The notes beneath the pieces are model-generated. The model searched no databases and was not told the origin of the DNA. It was given only the letters and a program-made list of their open reading frames with translations. Source: an uncultured Elusimicrobiales bacterium (GTDB taxonomy: Bacteria > Elusimicrobiota > Elusimicrobia > Elusimicrobiales > Elusimicrobiaceae). Taken from it: a stretch of 64,000 nucleotides of DNA. Positions 1 to 8,608 of the stretch are shown here, in pieces (position 1 is the stretch's first letter; each line of letters starts with the position of its first letter). The stretch covers positions 248,001 to 312,000 of the forward strand of contig CAKUKI010000001.1 in assembly GCA_934662565.1 (NCBI GenBank), read 5' to 3'. The translations under genes and the position numbers were made by a program.

Positions 1-1359
1 GGCAATTTGTTTCAAAGGAGCCGTCAACGCTTTGCGGACAATGTTAATACCCGTGCGGACATCTTCGTTATCGGTTTTGATAGCGTCCAAAGCCGCTTGG
101 CTGCGGGCCAGTGCCACACCGCCGCCGGGGACAAGGCCTTCTTCCACACCGGCTTTCGTGGCGTTTTTGGCGTCTTCCACTTTGGCTTTTTTGGCTTTCA
201 GTTCGGTTTCCGTAGCGGCACCTACGCTGATTACAGCCACACCGCCGGAAAGTTTCGCCAAGCGTTCTTGCAATTTTTCTTTATCGTATTCGCTCTTGGA
301 GTTTTCAATTTGTTTGCGGATTTGTTCCGAGCGGGCGGCAATAGCTTCTTTGCTGCCTTTACCGCTTACAATGGTGGTGTTTTCTTTATCAATTACCACG
401 CGGGCGGCCTGACCGAGCATAGCCAATTCGGCTTTGTCCAGTTTAATGCCGCGTTCTTCGCTCAGCACATCACCGCCGGTCAAAATGGCGATATCTTCCA
501 ACATTTCTTTGCGTCTGTCACCAAAGCCCGGAGCTTTTACGGCGCAGCCTTTCAAGGTGCCGCGCAATTTGTTTACTACCAAGGTAGCCAAGGCTTCGCC
601 GTCCACATCTTCGGCAATAATCAGGAATTGTTTACCGCTTTGGACGATTTTTTCCAATACCGGCAGTAAGTCGTTCATGCTGGAAACTTTTTTATCGGTA
701 ATGATGATATAGGGGTTTTCCAAGACGCATTCCATCCGTTCGGAATCCGTCACAAAATACGGAGAGATGTAGCCGCGGTCAAACTGCATACCTTCCACCA
801 CGTCCAGTTGGGTGGTAGCGGTTTTGCCTTCTTCTACGGTAATTACGCCTTCCGCACCCACTTTTTCAATGGCTTCGGCAATCATATTACCAATTTCGCG
901 GTCGTTGGAAGAAATGGTAGCAATTTGGGCTTTTTCTTCTTTGGTTTTTACCGGTTTGTGCATTTTTTCCAATTCTTTTTTGGTGGCTTCTACGGCCAGT
1001 TCAATGCCTTTCTTTACCAAGGTGGGGTTGGCACCGGCGGTAATGTTTTTAATGCCTTCGGTCAGCATGGCGTTAGCCAATACGGTAGCGGTGGTGGTAC
1101 CGTCACCGGCGACGTCGTTGGTTTTGGAGGCTACTTCGCGGATGAGCTGGGCGCCCATATTTTCAAACTTGTCTTCCAGTTCAATATCTTTGGCAATCGT
1201 CACGCCGTCATCAATAATAAGCGGAGAGCCAAACTTTTTTTCCAACACGACACTGCGGCCCTTAGGCCCTAAGGTCACTTTTACTGCGTTAGCTACTTTT
1301 TCAATGCCTGCTTTCATTTTGGCGCGGGCTTGGTCACCATATACAATTTGTTTTGCCAT
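1..1359 (-). CDS. groL: Chaperonin GroEL (60 kDa), C-terminal end missing
   Basis: ATP-dependent cytosolic chaperonin that folds proteins inside a double ring capped by GroES. The 453 codons present start [15 protein letters not shown] and carry the nucleotide-binding motif [10 protein letters not shown] at about residues 85-94 and the glycine-rich stretch VPGGGVA near the window edge. A full GroEL has about 540 residues, so roughly the last 90 lie outside the window; the frame is still open at base 1. The start at 1359 is fixed by a strong AGGAGG ribosome site on the minus strand. It follows groES after 27 bases, so the two form the usual groESL operon under the CIRCE site upstream of groES. 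Confidence 0.97.
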   Translation of the reverse strand, partial: MAKQIVYGDQARAKMKAGIEKVANAVKVTLGPKGRSVVLEKKFGSPLIIDDGVTIAKDIELEDKFENMGAQLIREVASKTNDVAGDGTTTATVLANAMLTEGIKNITAGANPTLVKKGIELAVEATKKELEKMHKPVKTKEEKAQIATISSNDREIGNMIAEAIEKVGAEGVITVEEGKTATTQLDVVEGMQFDRGYISPYFVTDSERMECVLENPYIIITDKKVSSMNDLLPVLEKIVQSGKQFLIIAEDVDGEALATLVVNKLRGTLKGCAVKAPGFGDRRKEMLEDIAILTGGDVLSEERGIKLDKAELAMLGQAARVVIDKENTTIVSGKGSKEAIAARSEQIRKQIENSKSEYDKEKLQERLAKLSGGVAVISVGAATETELKAKKAKVEDAKNATKAGVEEGLVPGGGVALARSQAALDAIKTDNEDVRTGINIVRKALTAPLKQIA

Positions 1360-1386
1360 ATTAAAAATTCCTCCTGTTTACCCCAA

Positions 1387-1680
1387 TTACCCTAAAATAC
1401 CCAAAACTTCGTCTTGGTGGATAATTAAATACGTTTCGTCATCCAGTTTTACTTCCGTGCCGGAATATTTGCCGTAGAGCACACGGTCGCCGGGTTTTAC
1501 ATCCATGGGGATTCTGGCCCCTTTGTCGTCCAGCTTGCCGGCACCCACTGCCAAAACTTCGCCTTCCATCGGTTTTTCTTTGGCGGTGTCAGGAATGATG
1601 ATTCCCCCCTTCATGGTTTCTCTTTCAATGGGTTTGACGATAATGCGGTCACCCAAAGGTTTGATTTTTACTTCTTTCAT
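1387..1680 (-). CDS. groS: Co-chaperonin GroES (10 kDa)
   Basis: Heptameric lid of the GroEL chamber. The 97 residues match the family length and show the N-terminal [13 protein letters not shown] strand, the mobile-loop region [14 protein letters not shown] and the later [19 protein letters not shown] and [12 protein letters not shown] segments. It is the first gene of the groESL operon. An AAGGAG ribosome site sits about 13 bases before the ATG, slightly far. A CIRCE operator and a TTGACA promoter lie 58-112 bases upstream of the start, which predicts HrcA-type heat-shock control (established for this operator; hrcA itself is not in the window). Confidence 0.98.
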   Translation of the reverse strand: MKEVKIKPLGDRIIVKPIERETMKGGIIIPDTAKEKPMEGEVLAVGAGKLDDKGARIPMDVKPGDRVLYGKYSGTEVKLDDETYLIIHQDEVLGILG

Positions 1681-1737
1681 AGTAGCTTTTCACTCCTTTT
1701 AAGTCTTAAAAATCTAATTTGCGGGGCGGGATTGTTT

Positions 1738-1764
1738 TTAGCACTCCCTTTCGCTTAATGCTAA
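1738..1764. promoter_or_regulatory. CIRCE operator (HrcA site) for groESL
   Basis: Inverted repeat TTAGCACTC - 9 bases - TAATGCTAA. The left arm is a perfect match to the CIRCE consensus and the right arm matches at 7 of 9 positions. It overlaps the -10 box of the groES promoter, so bound HrcA would block initiation. Confidence 0.93.
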
Positions 1765-1792
1765 TTTAGCATATATTGCATATAATTGTCAA
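1763..1792 (-). promoter_or_regulatory. groESL promoter
   Basis: Minus-strand TTGACA (1787-1792), 18-base spacer, TAAATT (1763-1768) preceded by TGC. The -35 box is a perfect consensus match. The CIRCE repeat begins at the -10 box. Confidence 0.75.
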
Positions 1793-1826
1793 CCCCTTTC
1801 TTTGATTGCTAAAAAAGAAAGGGGTT
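1791..1826 (-). terminator. 13-bp perfect hairpin between the PP2C gene and the groES promoter
   Basis: Perfect inverted repeat (arms 1791-1803 and 1814-1826, loop of 10). It follows the PP2C stop codon on the minus strand and so may end that transcript, but no T-run follows it. Its last bases overlap the -35 box of the groESL promoter. Confidence 0.5.
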
Positions 1827-1853
1827 GTCGTCGGTAAATCAAAATAAATATTT

Positions 1854-2678
1854 TTAATAACAGCCAAAAAAGCGGCGTACTTTTTGCCTAAAAGTAAGCC
1901 GGTGCGGCGGTAAAATTTTAATCATAACGGCGGAAATATTATCTTGTCCGTCGTTCTCGTTAGATACGCGCACCAAATGTTTGCACAATTTTACCAAAGG
2001 CAAGTTTTTACCTTGCTCCAGTTGTTCGGCCAGTTGGGTTTCGTTCAGGCCCTTGTATAACCCGTCGGAACAGAGCACCATGATATCACCCAATTTAACG
2101 GGAAAGCGCAACAAATCAAATTCCACATTCTTTTTAATCCCCATCGCGCGGGTAAGCACATTTTGGATTTTGGATTTATCGGCTTCCGCCTTGGTGAGTA
2201 GCCCGCGGCGCACGTGTTCCATAGCTAAAGAATGGTCCGTAGTCACTTGGACGAGCTTGCCGTCCCTAAATAGGTAAATGCGGGAGTCCCCCACGTGTAC
2301 GGCGGTGGCGTTGTCCCCGTCAAACATGACTCCGGTTAGGGTGGTGCCCATCATTTTATAAATCTCGGAAGCTTGGGCCGTGGTGTAAATAGCGGCGTTA
2401 GCCAAATTGGCGGCCATGAGCATTTTGCGTTCTGTATTTTCCAATTTGGGCAAAAAAGTGTCCGGCATTTTTAATTCGCCCGTGTTTACTTTACGGATGG
2501 TTTCTTCTAATACATGTACGGCGATATTGCTGGCAATTTCTCCGGCGGAATGACCGCCCATACCGTCGGCCACTACGCCTAGGCCCAAGTCGGACGAGAT
2601 GAGTACGCTATCTTCATTTTTTTCCCGAATTTTGCCAATATCGGTGACGGCGGCGAATTCTATATCAAAGGCGCTCAT
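1854..2678 (-). CDS. PP2C-type Ser/Thr protein phosphatase
   Basis: Metal-dependent phosphatase of the PPM/PP2C family (PrpC/Stp type), soluble and cytosolic. The 274 residues carry RxxNED (about 18-23), VADGMGGHSAGE (36-47, metal-binding Asp), HVGDSRIYLF, a CSDGLY block and the C-terminal DNISAVMIKI, in family order and at family length. Its ATG overlaps the stop of the upstream kinase gene (2675-2678), so the pair is translationally coupled and the phosphatase probably reverses the kinase's phosphorylation. No membrane segment is seen. Confidence 0.95.
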   Translation of the reverse strand: MSAFDIEFAAVTDIGKIREKNEDSVLISSDLGLGVVADGMGGHSAGEIASNIAVHVLEETIRKVNTGELKMPDTFLPKLENTERKMLMAANLANAAIYTTAQASEIYKMMGTTLTGVMFDGDNATAVHVGDSRIYLFRDGKLVQVTTDHSLAMEHVRRGLLTKAEADKSKIQNVLTRAMGIKKNVEFDLLRFPVKLGDIMVLCSDGLYKGLNETQLAEQLEQGKNLPLVKLCKHLVRVSNENDGQDNISAVMIKILPPHRLTFRQKVRRFFGCY

Positions 2679-5023
2679 AATTCCTCTCTAAACACAATAT
2701 TGCACGCACAACCTATTATGCCAAACCAATACAAAATGGTCAACAGAAAATAATAGGCGTTGTTGTCTTGCGCATGATTATTAAAATTTTGAATGGGATA
2801 ACCCACAGAATAGTCCCACGCTAATAAATTCATTTTGCTGGCACCGGAACTGTAATAGGCCGATAACATTTCTATCATCAGCGGGCGATACAGCTCCGGA
2901 ATAGAATCTTTGGTATACATGGAAATTTGCTGGTCTAAGTAATTGTATTTCTGCTCCGCGGTCATATTGTTAATTTCCCGTGTGGAATTTAATTTAACCA
3001 AAGACTCGTTTTGGAGCATAGATACATACCCGCTTACCGCTTCCGGCGGAACATTAGGGGTAGGCGCGCGTTTGATACCGGCATCTATTTTAGTAGCCAG
3101 CACTTCCAGCGTGGTATCCATGCGGTTTGCTAATCCGGAGACGTTGTAAATCCACATACACCCAATACCGGCCAACAGGAACAAGGAGGGCGCAATTACG
3201 TTGGTTTGCCCCCCACGCTTAGAAAACAGGTAGGAAATAGCCCCCAGCGCACACATAATGCCCACTAAGCCCAGCCATTTAGCTATAAAACCGTCCTGAT
3301 TGGCGGGAATTTCCAATCCGGTGGCTACATATACCAGCACCATGGATAAGGCAATCAGCGCCGCACCTAAAAAGCTTTGCACCCAGTTGCGTTGGGGTTT
3401 CCAGCAGATAGCTAACGCCCACATAACCGCCACCACCAAATAGCACAGGGAGTATTCCGGCGAGAAAATATAGCGGGTAATGCCTGTTAAGTCCCAATAC
3501 GGTACTTGGGGCGTAAAAAGCCCAGCCATGTAAGAAATACCGGCAATAATGAGTAGCCCCATGGTGTTGCGTGTAAACGCACGGATAGAAGACGACGCGA
3601 ACACAAGTACCAAAACCACCATACACACGCCGGCAAGCAGCAACTGGTTGGGGGCATTTTCCGCAGCGGTCACAGGGGAAAGCATATTAGCAATAACCCC
3701 TAATGTCGGGCTGGTGTGTACGGAACAAATTTTGCCAAACAGGAAAAACGCATAAGATACCCCTAACGAAAAGAGCATCAGTACCGGCAGCCATGCAAAA
3801 CTAATCCAGCGGCGCATGGAAAACGCTTCCTTAAATTCTTTAGGTTCTTCCACTTTGATTTGTGTGGCAAAGGGGTCTTCCGCCGGCACAAATTTTTGCG
3901 GAGGAGGCGGAGGCAACACGGCCGGCTGCGCCGCAGCCACGGGCTTAGGTTTTTCTACCGGACTATCCTCTAACCCGGGGAGCATAACGGGCTTGCCGGA
4001 ACGCTGGGAAGTAAGTGTAATGCGTTTGGCCGCTTCTTCCCGCCGTTTTTTCTTAACGCTTTGCGTATTTTCCAGCGGGCTTTCTTGGGTTAATTTCAGG
4101 GCAGTATCGGTCCCTAAATCTATGGCCATTCCGCCCGCACCCGTTTTTAGGCGCAGTTGGTCTTCCGCCCGCATTTTTTGAAAGTAAATATAAGTTTCTT
4201 TAGCGGTTTGGAAGCGTTTAGCGGGGTCTTTGCTCATTAATTTTTGAATGGCAAGGCTTAGCCACGGCGGCAAATCTTTACGAAGTTTAGAGGGGTTCGG
4301 CACAGGGTCATTAATATGTTTTTGGATAATATCAATGGTATTTTTGCCGTTATACGGGAATTGCCCCGTCAGCACATAATACATGCTGGCCCCGATAGAA
4401 TACAAATCCGCGCGGGTATCCAAATCCCGCCCGAGGGCCTGTTCCGGCGCGATAAAATAAGCGGTGCCGGCCAGCTCGGTGGTTTTGGTGGAGCCTTTGT
4501 CCTTATCCACTTTTTTGGCAATCCCAAAGTCCACAATTTTGGGGTGCATATCTTGGTCAATTAAAATGTTGGAAGGTTTTATGTCCCTATGGATAATGCC
4601 CTTTTCATGGGCCATATTCAACCCTTTCAAAATACCGTCAAATAAATCCAGCACTAACCCGACGGGCAAGACTTTTTGGCGTTTTAACATCATGGAAAGA
4701 GTCTGCCCCTCAATAAAGGACATTACAATAAAATAATAGCCTTTTTCCTTCCCTACGTTATAAACGTTTACAATGTTGGGGTGGTCCAGCTCGGCCACGG
4801 CGCGGGCTTCGCTTAAAAAGAGGTCTACGGCTTTTTTATCGTTAGCTAAAGCGGGGCTTAAAATTTTAACACATACAATACGGTTTAAGGCCTTGTGGCG
4901 GGCACGATAGACGGCCCCCATGCCGCCTTCGGCTGTTTTTTGTAAGATTTCGCAGCCGGAAATTTCCTGCCCGATTAACGATTCTTTTGCGCCTTTTGTG
5001 TCTTTAGCTTCGTTCGTACTCAT
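2675..5023 (-). CDS. Membrane-anchored Ser/Thr protein kinase (PknB-like) with polytopic C-terminus
   Basis: Hanks-type kinase. The catalytic domain is about residues 25-290: glycine loop AEGGMGAV (31-38), Lys53, HRDIKPSN (145-152), DFG (165-167) and APE (192-194) are all intact, so it should be active. A Pro/Ala-rich linker follows. From about residue 405 there are roughly eight or nine hydrophobic helices with a non-membrane stretch near 660-760. Most bacterial kinases of this class have a single helix followed by an extracellular sensor, so the polytopic tail is unusual. The start has an AAGGA ribosome site. It is co-transcribed with the PP2C gene downstream; substrates are unknown. Confidence 0.93.
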   Translation of the reverse strand: MSTNEAKDTKGAKESLIGQEISGCEILQKTAEGGMGAVYRARHKALNRIVCVKILSPALANDKKAVDLFLSEARAVAELDHPNIVNVYNVGKEKGYYFIVMSFIEGQTLSMMLKRQKVLPVGLVLDLFDGILKGLNMAHEKGIIHRDIKPSNILIDQDMHPKIVDFGIAKKVDKDKGSTKTTELAGTAYFIAPEQALGRDLDTRADLYSIGASMYYVLTGQFPYNGKNTIDIIQKHINDPVPNPSKLRKDLPPWLSLAIQKLMSKDPAKRFQTAKETYIYFQKMRAEDQLRLKTGAGGMAIDLGTDTALKLTQESPLENTQSVKKKRREEAAKRITLTSQRSGKPVMLPGLEDSPVEKPKPVAAAQPAVLPPPPPQKFVPAEDPFATQIKVEEPKEFKEAFSMRRWISFAWLPVLMLFSLGVSYAFFLFGKICSVHTSPTLGVIANMLSPVTAAENAPNQLLLAGVCMVVLVLVFASSSIRAFTRNTMGLLIIAGISYMAGLFTPQVPYWDLTGITRYIFSPEYSLCYLVVAVMWALAICWKPQRNWVQSFLGAALIALSMVLVYVATGLEIPANQDGFIAKWLGLVGIMCALGAISYLFSKRGGQTNVIAPSLFLLAGIGCMWIYNVSGLANRMDTTLEVLATKIDAGIKRAPTPNVPPEAVSGYVSMLQNESLVKLNSTREINNMTAEQKYNYLDQQISMYTKDSIPELYRPLMIEMLSAYYSSGASKMNLLAWDYSVGYPIQNFNNHAQDNNAYYFLLTILYWFGIIGCACNIVFREEL

Positions 5024-5079
5024 AGCCGTCCTTAAAAATAAAAAATATGCTGAACTCTAATTCATTATACAAAAACTGC

Positions 5080-5108
5080 TTGCTTTTAGGATAAACAATC
5101 AATAGAAT
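5080..5108 (+). promoter_or_regulatory. Putative promoter for the PC4-like gene
   Basis: TTGCTT (5080-5085), 17-base spacer, TAGAAT (5103-5108). A small hairpin (arms 5137-5142 and 5148-5153) lies in the leader just before the G-rich ribosome site. A TATAAT on the opposite strand (5064-5069) could serve the divergent kinase gene. Confidence 0.45.
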
Positions 5109-5167
5109 ATAACTAATGTTTATCATATCATATTTTAGCCCGTTGTGCGGGCTTTATTGGGGGGTTT

Positions 5168-5635
5168 ATGAGCGAAAGCAGTTTTATGGTGTTAAATAAC
5201 ATTGGCAGCTTGCCGCTGGAAGACGGCGCGGAAGTAAAATTTACTATTGATGCATACCGCAATTACCGTTATGCGTCCATCCGCAAATACCTGCAAACGG
5301 ACGGCTTTATGGGCGCCACCCGCGTGGGGATTACCATGACGCCGGAAATTGTGCAAGCACTGGCGCCTATTATTGCCGCCTTGCCGGATGATGAAAAACA
5401 ATGCGCCGATAAGGATTTGGGCAAATTTGCCAAGCGGCCGGGGATGTCGGTCGTGGCCAGAATCAGCACCTTTATGGGGGCCAAGGGGCTGGATTTGCGC
5501 CAATGGCAAGAAGACAGCACTTATACCGGCTGGACCAAAAAAGGCATCCGCCTGCCGTACAATAAAATAAAGGAAATTAAACGGCTGTTTGCCCTATTAA
5601 ATGATGCCTTTAATGAAACGCCAGTAGAATTTTAA
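5168..5635 (+). CDS. Tandem PC4/p15-like single-strand DNA-binding protein
   Basis: 155 residues. Two segments share the layout of the transcriptional coactivator p15/PC4 fold: residues about 28-68 (FTIDAYRNYRYASIRKYL, then GATRVGITMTPEIV) and about 108-150 (LDLRQWQEDS, then GWTKKGIRLPYNKIKEI). The pattern 'I-R-x-Y/W ... K-G-I-x-L-x ... L' is typical of PC4-like domains, which bind single-stranded nucleic acid. The role here is inferred; it could affect transcription, repair or RNA. It stands alone between divergent and convergent neighbours and has a G-rich ribosome site right before the ATG. No signal peptide or helix is seen. Confidence 0.65.
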   Translation: MSESSFMVLNNIGSLPLEDGAEVKFTIDAYRNYRYASIRKYLQTDGFMGATRVGITMTPEIVQALAPIIAALPDDEKQCADKDLGKFAKRPGMSVVARISTFMGAKGLDLRQWQEDSTYTGWTKKGIRLPYNKIKEIKRLFALLNDAFNETPVEF

Positions 5636-5650
5636 TGTATTTGGACCCAT

Positions 5651-5684
5651 AAAAAAGAGGGCTCCGCAAGGAGTCCTCTTTTTT
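5651..5684. terminator. Bidirectional terminator
   Basis: A-run, 15-bp stem (5651-5665 with 5670-5684, one G-T pair), GCAA loop, T-run. It serves both the PC4-like gene (plus) and the heptosyltransferase gene (minus). Confidence 0.92.
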
Positions 5685-5702
5685 ACCTAATAGTTAATCT
5701 GT

Positions 5703-7241
5703 TTACGCTTTAATCACGCCGTTTTCAACCAGCATTTCTTTGGCGTTTTGAAAAGCGGTTTGCGGCAGAATTTCCCGCATACACTTAAAATGCCCCAGCG
5801 GGCACTTTCTGCCCCCGTGCAGCGCACACGGGCGGCATTCCAGACTTTTTACCTCTAATACGCGGTGCCCATGCCCATACGGGAAGAAACCCAATTCTTT
5901 GGTGGTGGGGCCGAAAATAGCTAACGTAGGCACATTAAACGCAGTGGCAATATGCATGGGGCCGGAATCGTTGGTGATAAACAGTTTGAAATGCGGCATA
6001 AGCGCCATTAAATCCGCCAGACTGGTTTTACCGCACAAGTTGGCGCAGTGGCCTTGCGATAATTGGCAGATTTTTTCGCCCAAGTCCGCATCTTTTTTGC
6101 CGCCGCCTACAATAACCGTTTGAACGTGTAATTCCGTTTCCAAGCGGCTAATCAGCTCCACAAAGTATTCTTTGGGCCAGCATTTGGTGGGCCAAGCGGA
6201 CCCCGGATGCAAGCCAACCAGCGTTTTGCCTTCCAAGTTAAAATCTTTCATCAGGCGGGCCACATTTTCTTCCGCCGACGGCGCATAACGCAGGCTTAAT
6301 TTTTCGGCCTTAAATTCTTCTTTGGCAATCCCCTGCAACAAAGAAAGGTTGCGCTCCGCGTCGTGAATCATCCAAGAGAACGGCACCGTTTTAGTGTAGA
6401 GGAACCACCCCTCGCTGGAAGTAAAACCAATGCGTATCGGCACGCGGGAAAGCCACGCAATCAGCGCGCTTCTGAAACTGCGGTGCGGCACCAGTAAAAT
6501 ATCAATATGGGCCTCTTTAATGGCTTTGGCGGTTTTCCAGACGCCCACAATTTTGTTCCAACCCGTTTTTTCGTTTAAGATGATTTGGGATACCTCTTTC
6601 ATGGGGCGGAAAATATCTTGCGTTTGCGGGCGGGTAATAACCACAATTTTGCTATCCGGAAACAGACGCGCCGTTTTTTGGATAAGCGGCGTAGTCAGTA
6701 CGCTATCGCCAATAAACGACGTTTGAAAAATGCCGATTTTGCCGATTTTTTTGCCGTCCATAGAGGCTTTTTTATAGGCCCAGTCGCCCAGTTCCGGCTG
6801 GGTGTATTTTATGGGCACGTCCCACGTTTTAAGGGCGGACAAATAGCGTTCCAGCGTGTGTTTTTCCAACACGGGGGAGGTTTTGCGGAATTTTACATAC
6901 AAACGGCGGGCCACAGGGTTTTTATCGTAGCGGATGCGGTTAGGAATATGGCTGAAAAAACCCATCAAAATAGTTTTTAAGGTGGCGTGCAAATCCAAAA
7001 AGTGCGTAAAATGCCCCGCGCGGATTTGCTGGATGTTGCCCCACAGGCTCTTTTTAGCCACCATAATATGGTCAATATCCGGATGTCCGGCCAGCACTTG
7101 CGCAAACTGCGGTTTGACCAGCAAAGTAATGCGGCTGTTGGGCCATTTGTTTTTCAGGTTTTTATACACCGGAGAAGAAAGTACAATATCCCCCAGTGAA
7201 GATAACCGGACTACTAAAATATTAGGCTGATTGTCGTTCAT
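5703..7241 (-). CDS. GT9 heptosyltransferase with a duplicated N-terminal Rossmann half
   Basis: Lipopolysaccharide core glycosyltransferase of the ADP-heptose family (WaaF/WaaC, GT9), acting at the inner face of the inner membrane. At 512 residues it is about 160 longer than usual. Residues 7-150 (ILVVRLSSLGDIVLSSPVYK...) and 168-330 (IGIFQTSFIGDSVLTTPLIQ...) are two versions of the same acceptor-side half. Only one donor-side half follows, with LHPGSAWPTKCWPKEYF and the ADP-heptose motif ITNDSGPMHIA. The C-terminus has a Cys-rich stretch (ECRPCALHGGRKCPLGHFKCM). The reading frame is continuous. Its start overlaps the end of waaA by 20 bases, so the two are co-translated. Confidence 0.88.
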   Translation of the reverse strand: MNDNQPNILVVRLSSLGDIVLSSPVYKNLKNKWPNSRITLLVKPQFAQVLAGHPDIDHIMVAKKSLWGNIQQIRAGHFTHFLDLHATLKTILMGFFSHIPNRIRYDKNPVARRLYVKFRKTSPVLEKHTLERYLSALKTWDVPIKYTQPELGDWAYKKASMDGKKIGKIGIFQTSFIGDSVLTTPLIQKTARLFPDSKIVVITRPQTQDIFRPMKEVSQIILNEKTGWNKIVGVWKTAKAIKEAHIDILLVPHRSFRSALIAWLSRVPIRIGFTSSEGWFLYTKTVPFSWMIHDAERNLSLLQGIAKEEFKAEKLSLRYAPSAEENVARLMKDFNLEGKTLVGLHPGSAWPTKCWPKEYFVELISRLETELHVQTVIVGGGKKDADLGEKICQLSQGHCANLCGKTSLADLMALMPHFKLFITNDSGPMHIATAFNVPTLAIFGPTTKELGFFPYGHGHRVLEVKSLECRPCALHGGRKCPLGHFKCMREILPQTAFQNAKEMLVENGVIKA

Positions 7242-8496
7242 AATTTTCCACCACTTTCATAATTTTATCCGTCGCACCCTTAAAACTTAACGCAGTTTTA
7301 CGGGCTTTGGCGTTCATGTCGCGGCGCAGAGGTTCGTCCTCCAGCAGCCTTAACACGGTACTCTTAAAATTGGCTGGGTTGACTAGCGTTCCCCCCCCTT
7401 GGGTCAACAGGGCGCGGGCCGTATCGGGCGTGTTAAAAAAGCTCTGCCCAAACAGCACCGCTTTACCCAAAATGGCCGGTTCCAGCAAGTTATGCGCCCC
7501 GCGCGGGGCAATAGAGCCGCCCACAAAAGTAAGCGCGGCGCAAGTGTATAAAGATTGTAAAAAACCCATTACGTCCGCGCACAAAATATCACACGGTACG
7601 GCTTTTTGGCTCATCATAGCGTAATTTAGACGGCTGTTTTTCAAGTTTTGCTCAATTTCTTGGCGGCGTTCCAAATGGCGCGGGGCAAAAATAATTTTAA
7701 GGCCCTTTTTAATAAGCTGCGGGGCCGCCGCCAGTAAAATTTCTTCTTCCAACGGGTGCGTGCTGCCGCACACCAAAACAGGATTTTTTTGCCACCCTAA
7801 AGCAGAAACCAGTTTTTTTACTTCGTCCACGCGGCAAGGGGTGTCGTTTAGGGTATCGTATTTTACATTTCCGCAGACGGTAATTTTGGCACTATTCAGC
7901 CCTAAACTTTCGTAGCGGCGGGCATCTTCCGGCGTTTGCAGCGCGGCAAAGGCGGCCTGCCCCAACAAGCGGGTAAACAAGGGCCGCACCAACTTGTACG
8001 CGCGGGTGCTTTTTTCGGAAATGCGCGCGTTAACAAGCGCAAACGGCACGCCGTTTTGGCGGGCAGCTTCCAGCATATTGGGCCAAATTTCCCGCTCCAC
8101 CACAAACAAGCGGTACGGGTGAGCCTTGCGGATAAAAGCGCGCGTTAGCGGGTAAAAATCCAACGGGGCGAGCAAGGCGGCATCAATATCCGCATTTTTG
8201 GCGGCGGTGGCTTGCCCAGCGGCGGTGGAGGTAGTGACTAAAATAGGTTTTTTATAAAATTCTTTCAGGCGCTTAATCAGCCCTTTAATGGAGTTTACTT
8301 CCCCCACGCTTGCGCAGTGGAGCCAAATGGCATTTTGGGGCAGACAAGCGGGAGCTTCCAAAGCAAAACGCTCTTTGAGTTCCTGTGTAAGGTGTTTAAG
8401 TACGCGGCGGCGGGGCGAAAATAAAAAGCCGAACAACACTCCCAGTGCCGCAAATGGAAAAGCTAAATTAGTTAGCAGGAGTAAAAATTTTCCCAT
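7222..8496 (-). CDS. waaA: 3-deoxy-D-manno-octulosonic acid (KDO) transferase
   Basis: Transfers KDO from CMP-KDO to lipid A precursor, the first core step of lipopolysaccharide assembly, on the cytosolic side of the inner membrane. 424 residues, normal length. Seen: N-terminal membrane anchor (residues 2-25), WLHCASVGEVN with the catalytic Glu at 66, FVVEREIWPNML, and the GT30 donor site GGSIAPRGAHNLLEPAILGKAVLFG. The ATG at 8496 has no ribosome site; a TATAAT box sits 6 bases upstream, so the message is probably leaderless. The heptosyltransferase follows with overlap. Confidence 0.96.
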   Translation of the reverse strand: MGKFLLLLTNLAFPFAALGVLFGFLFSPRRRVLKHLTQELKERFALEAPACLPQNAIWLHCASVGEVNSIKGLIKRLKEFYKKPILVTTSTAAGQATAAKNADIDAALLAPLDFYPLTRAFIRKAHPYRLFVVEREIWPNMLEAARQNGVPFALVNARISEKSTRAYKLVRPLFTRLLGQAAFAALQTPEDARRYESLGLNSAKITVCGNVKYDTLNDTPCRVDEVKKLVSALGWQKNPVLVCGSTHPLEEEILLAAAPQLIKKGLKIIFAPRHLERRQEIEQNLKNSRLNYAMMSQKAVPCDILCADVMGFLQSLYTCAALTFVGGSIAPRGAHNLLEPAILGKAVLFGQSFFNTPDTARALLTQGGGTLVNPANFKSTVLRLLEDEPLRRDMNAKARKTALSFKGATDKIMKVVENYERQSA

Positions 8497-8502
8497 ATCT
8501 TC

Positions 8503-8508
8503 ATTATA
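8503..8508 (-). promoter_or_regulatory. -10 box for leaderless waaA
   Basis: Perfect TATAAT on the minus strand, six bases before the waaA ATG. No clear -35. Confidence 0.55.
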
Positions 8509-8563
8509 TTATATTAACGGGGGCGCGTGCATTAAAAAGCACATTTCCGCTTAAATAAAGCGA

Positions 8564-8582
8564 GGCCCCCTTTACGGAGGCC
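8564..8582 (-). terminator. Terminator of the AsmA-like gene
   Basis: Seven-base-pair GC-rich stem (one wobble pair in the minus-strand RNA), loop of five, followed by TCGCTTTATTT. Confidence 0.6.
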
Positions 8583-8608
8583 CCGATTGTTTTGTTTGAA
8601 AAAAACAA

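Noticed and set aside
7..1477. Several open frames on the plus strand across groEL/groES
   Set aside because: Antisense shadows of the chaperonin genes, with low-complexity products and no start signals.
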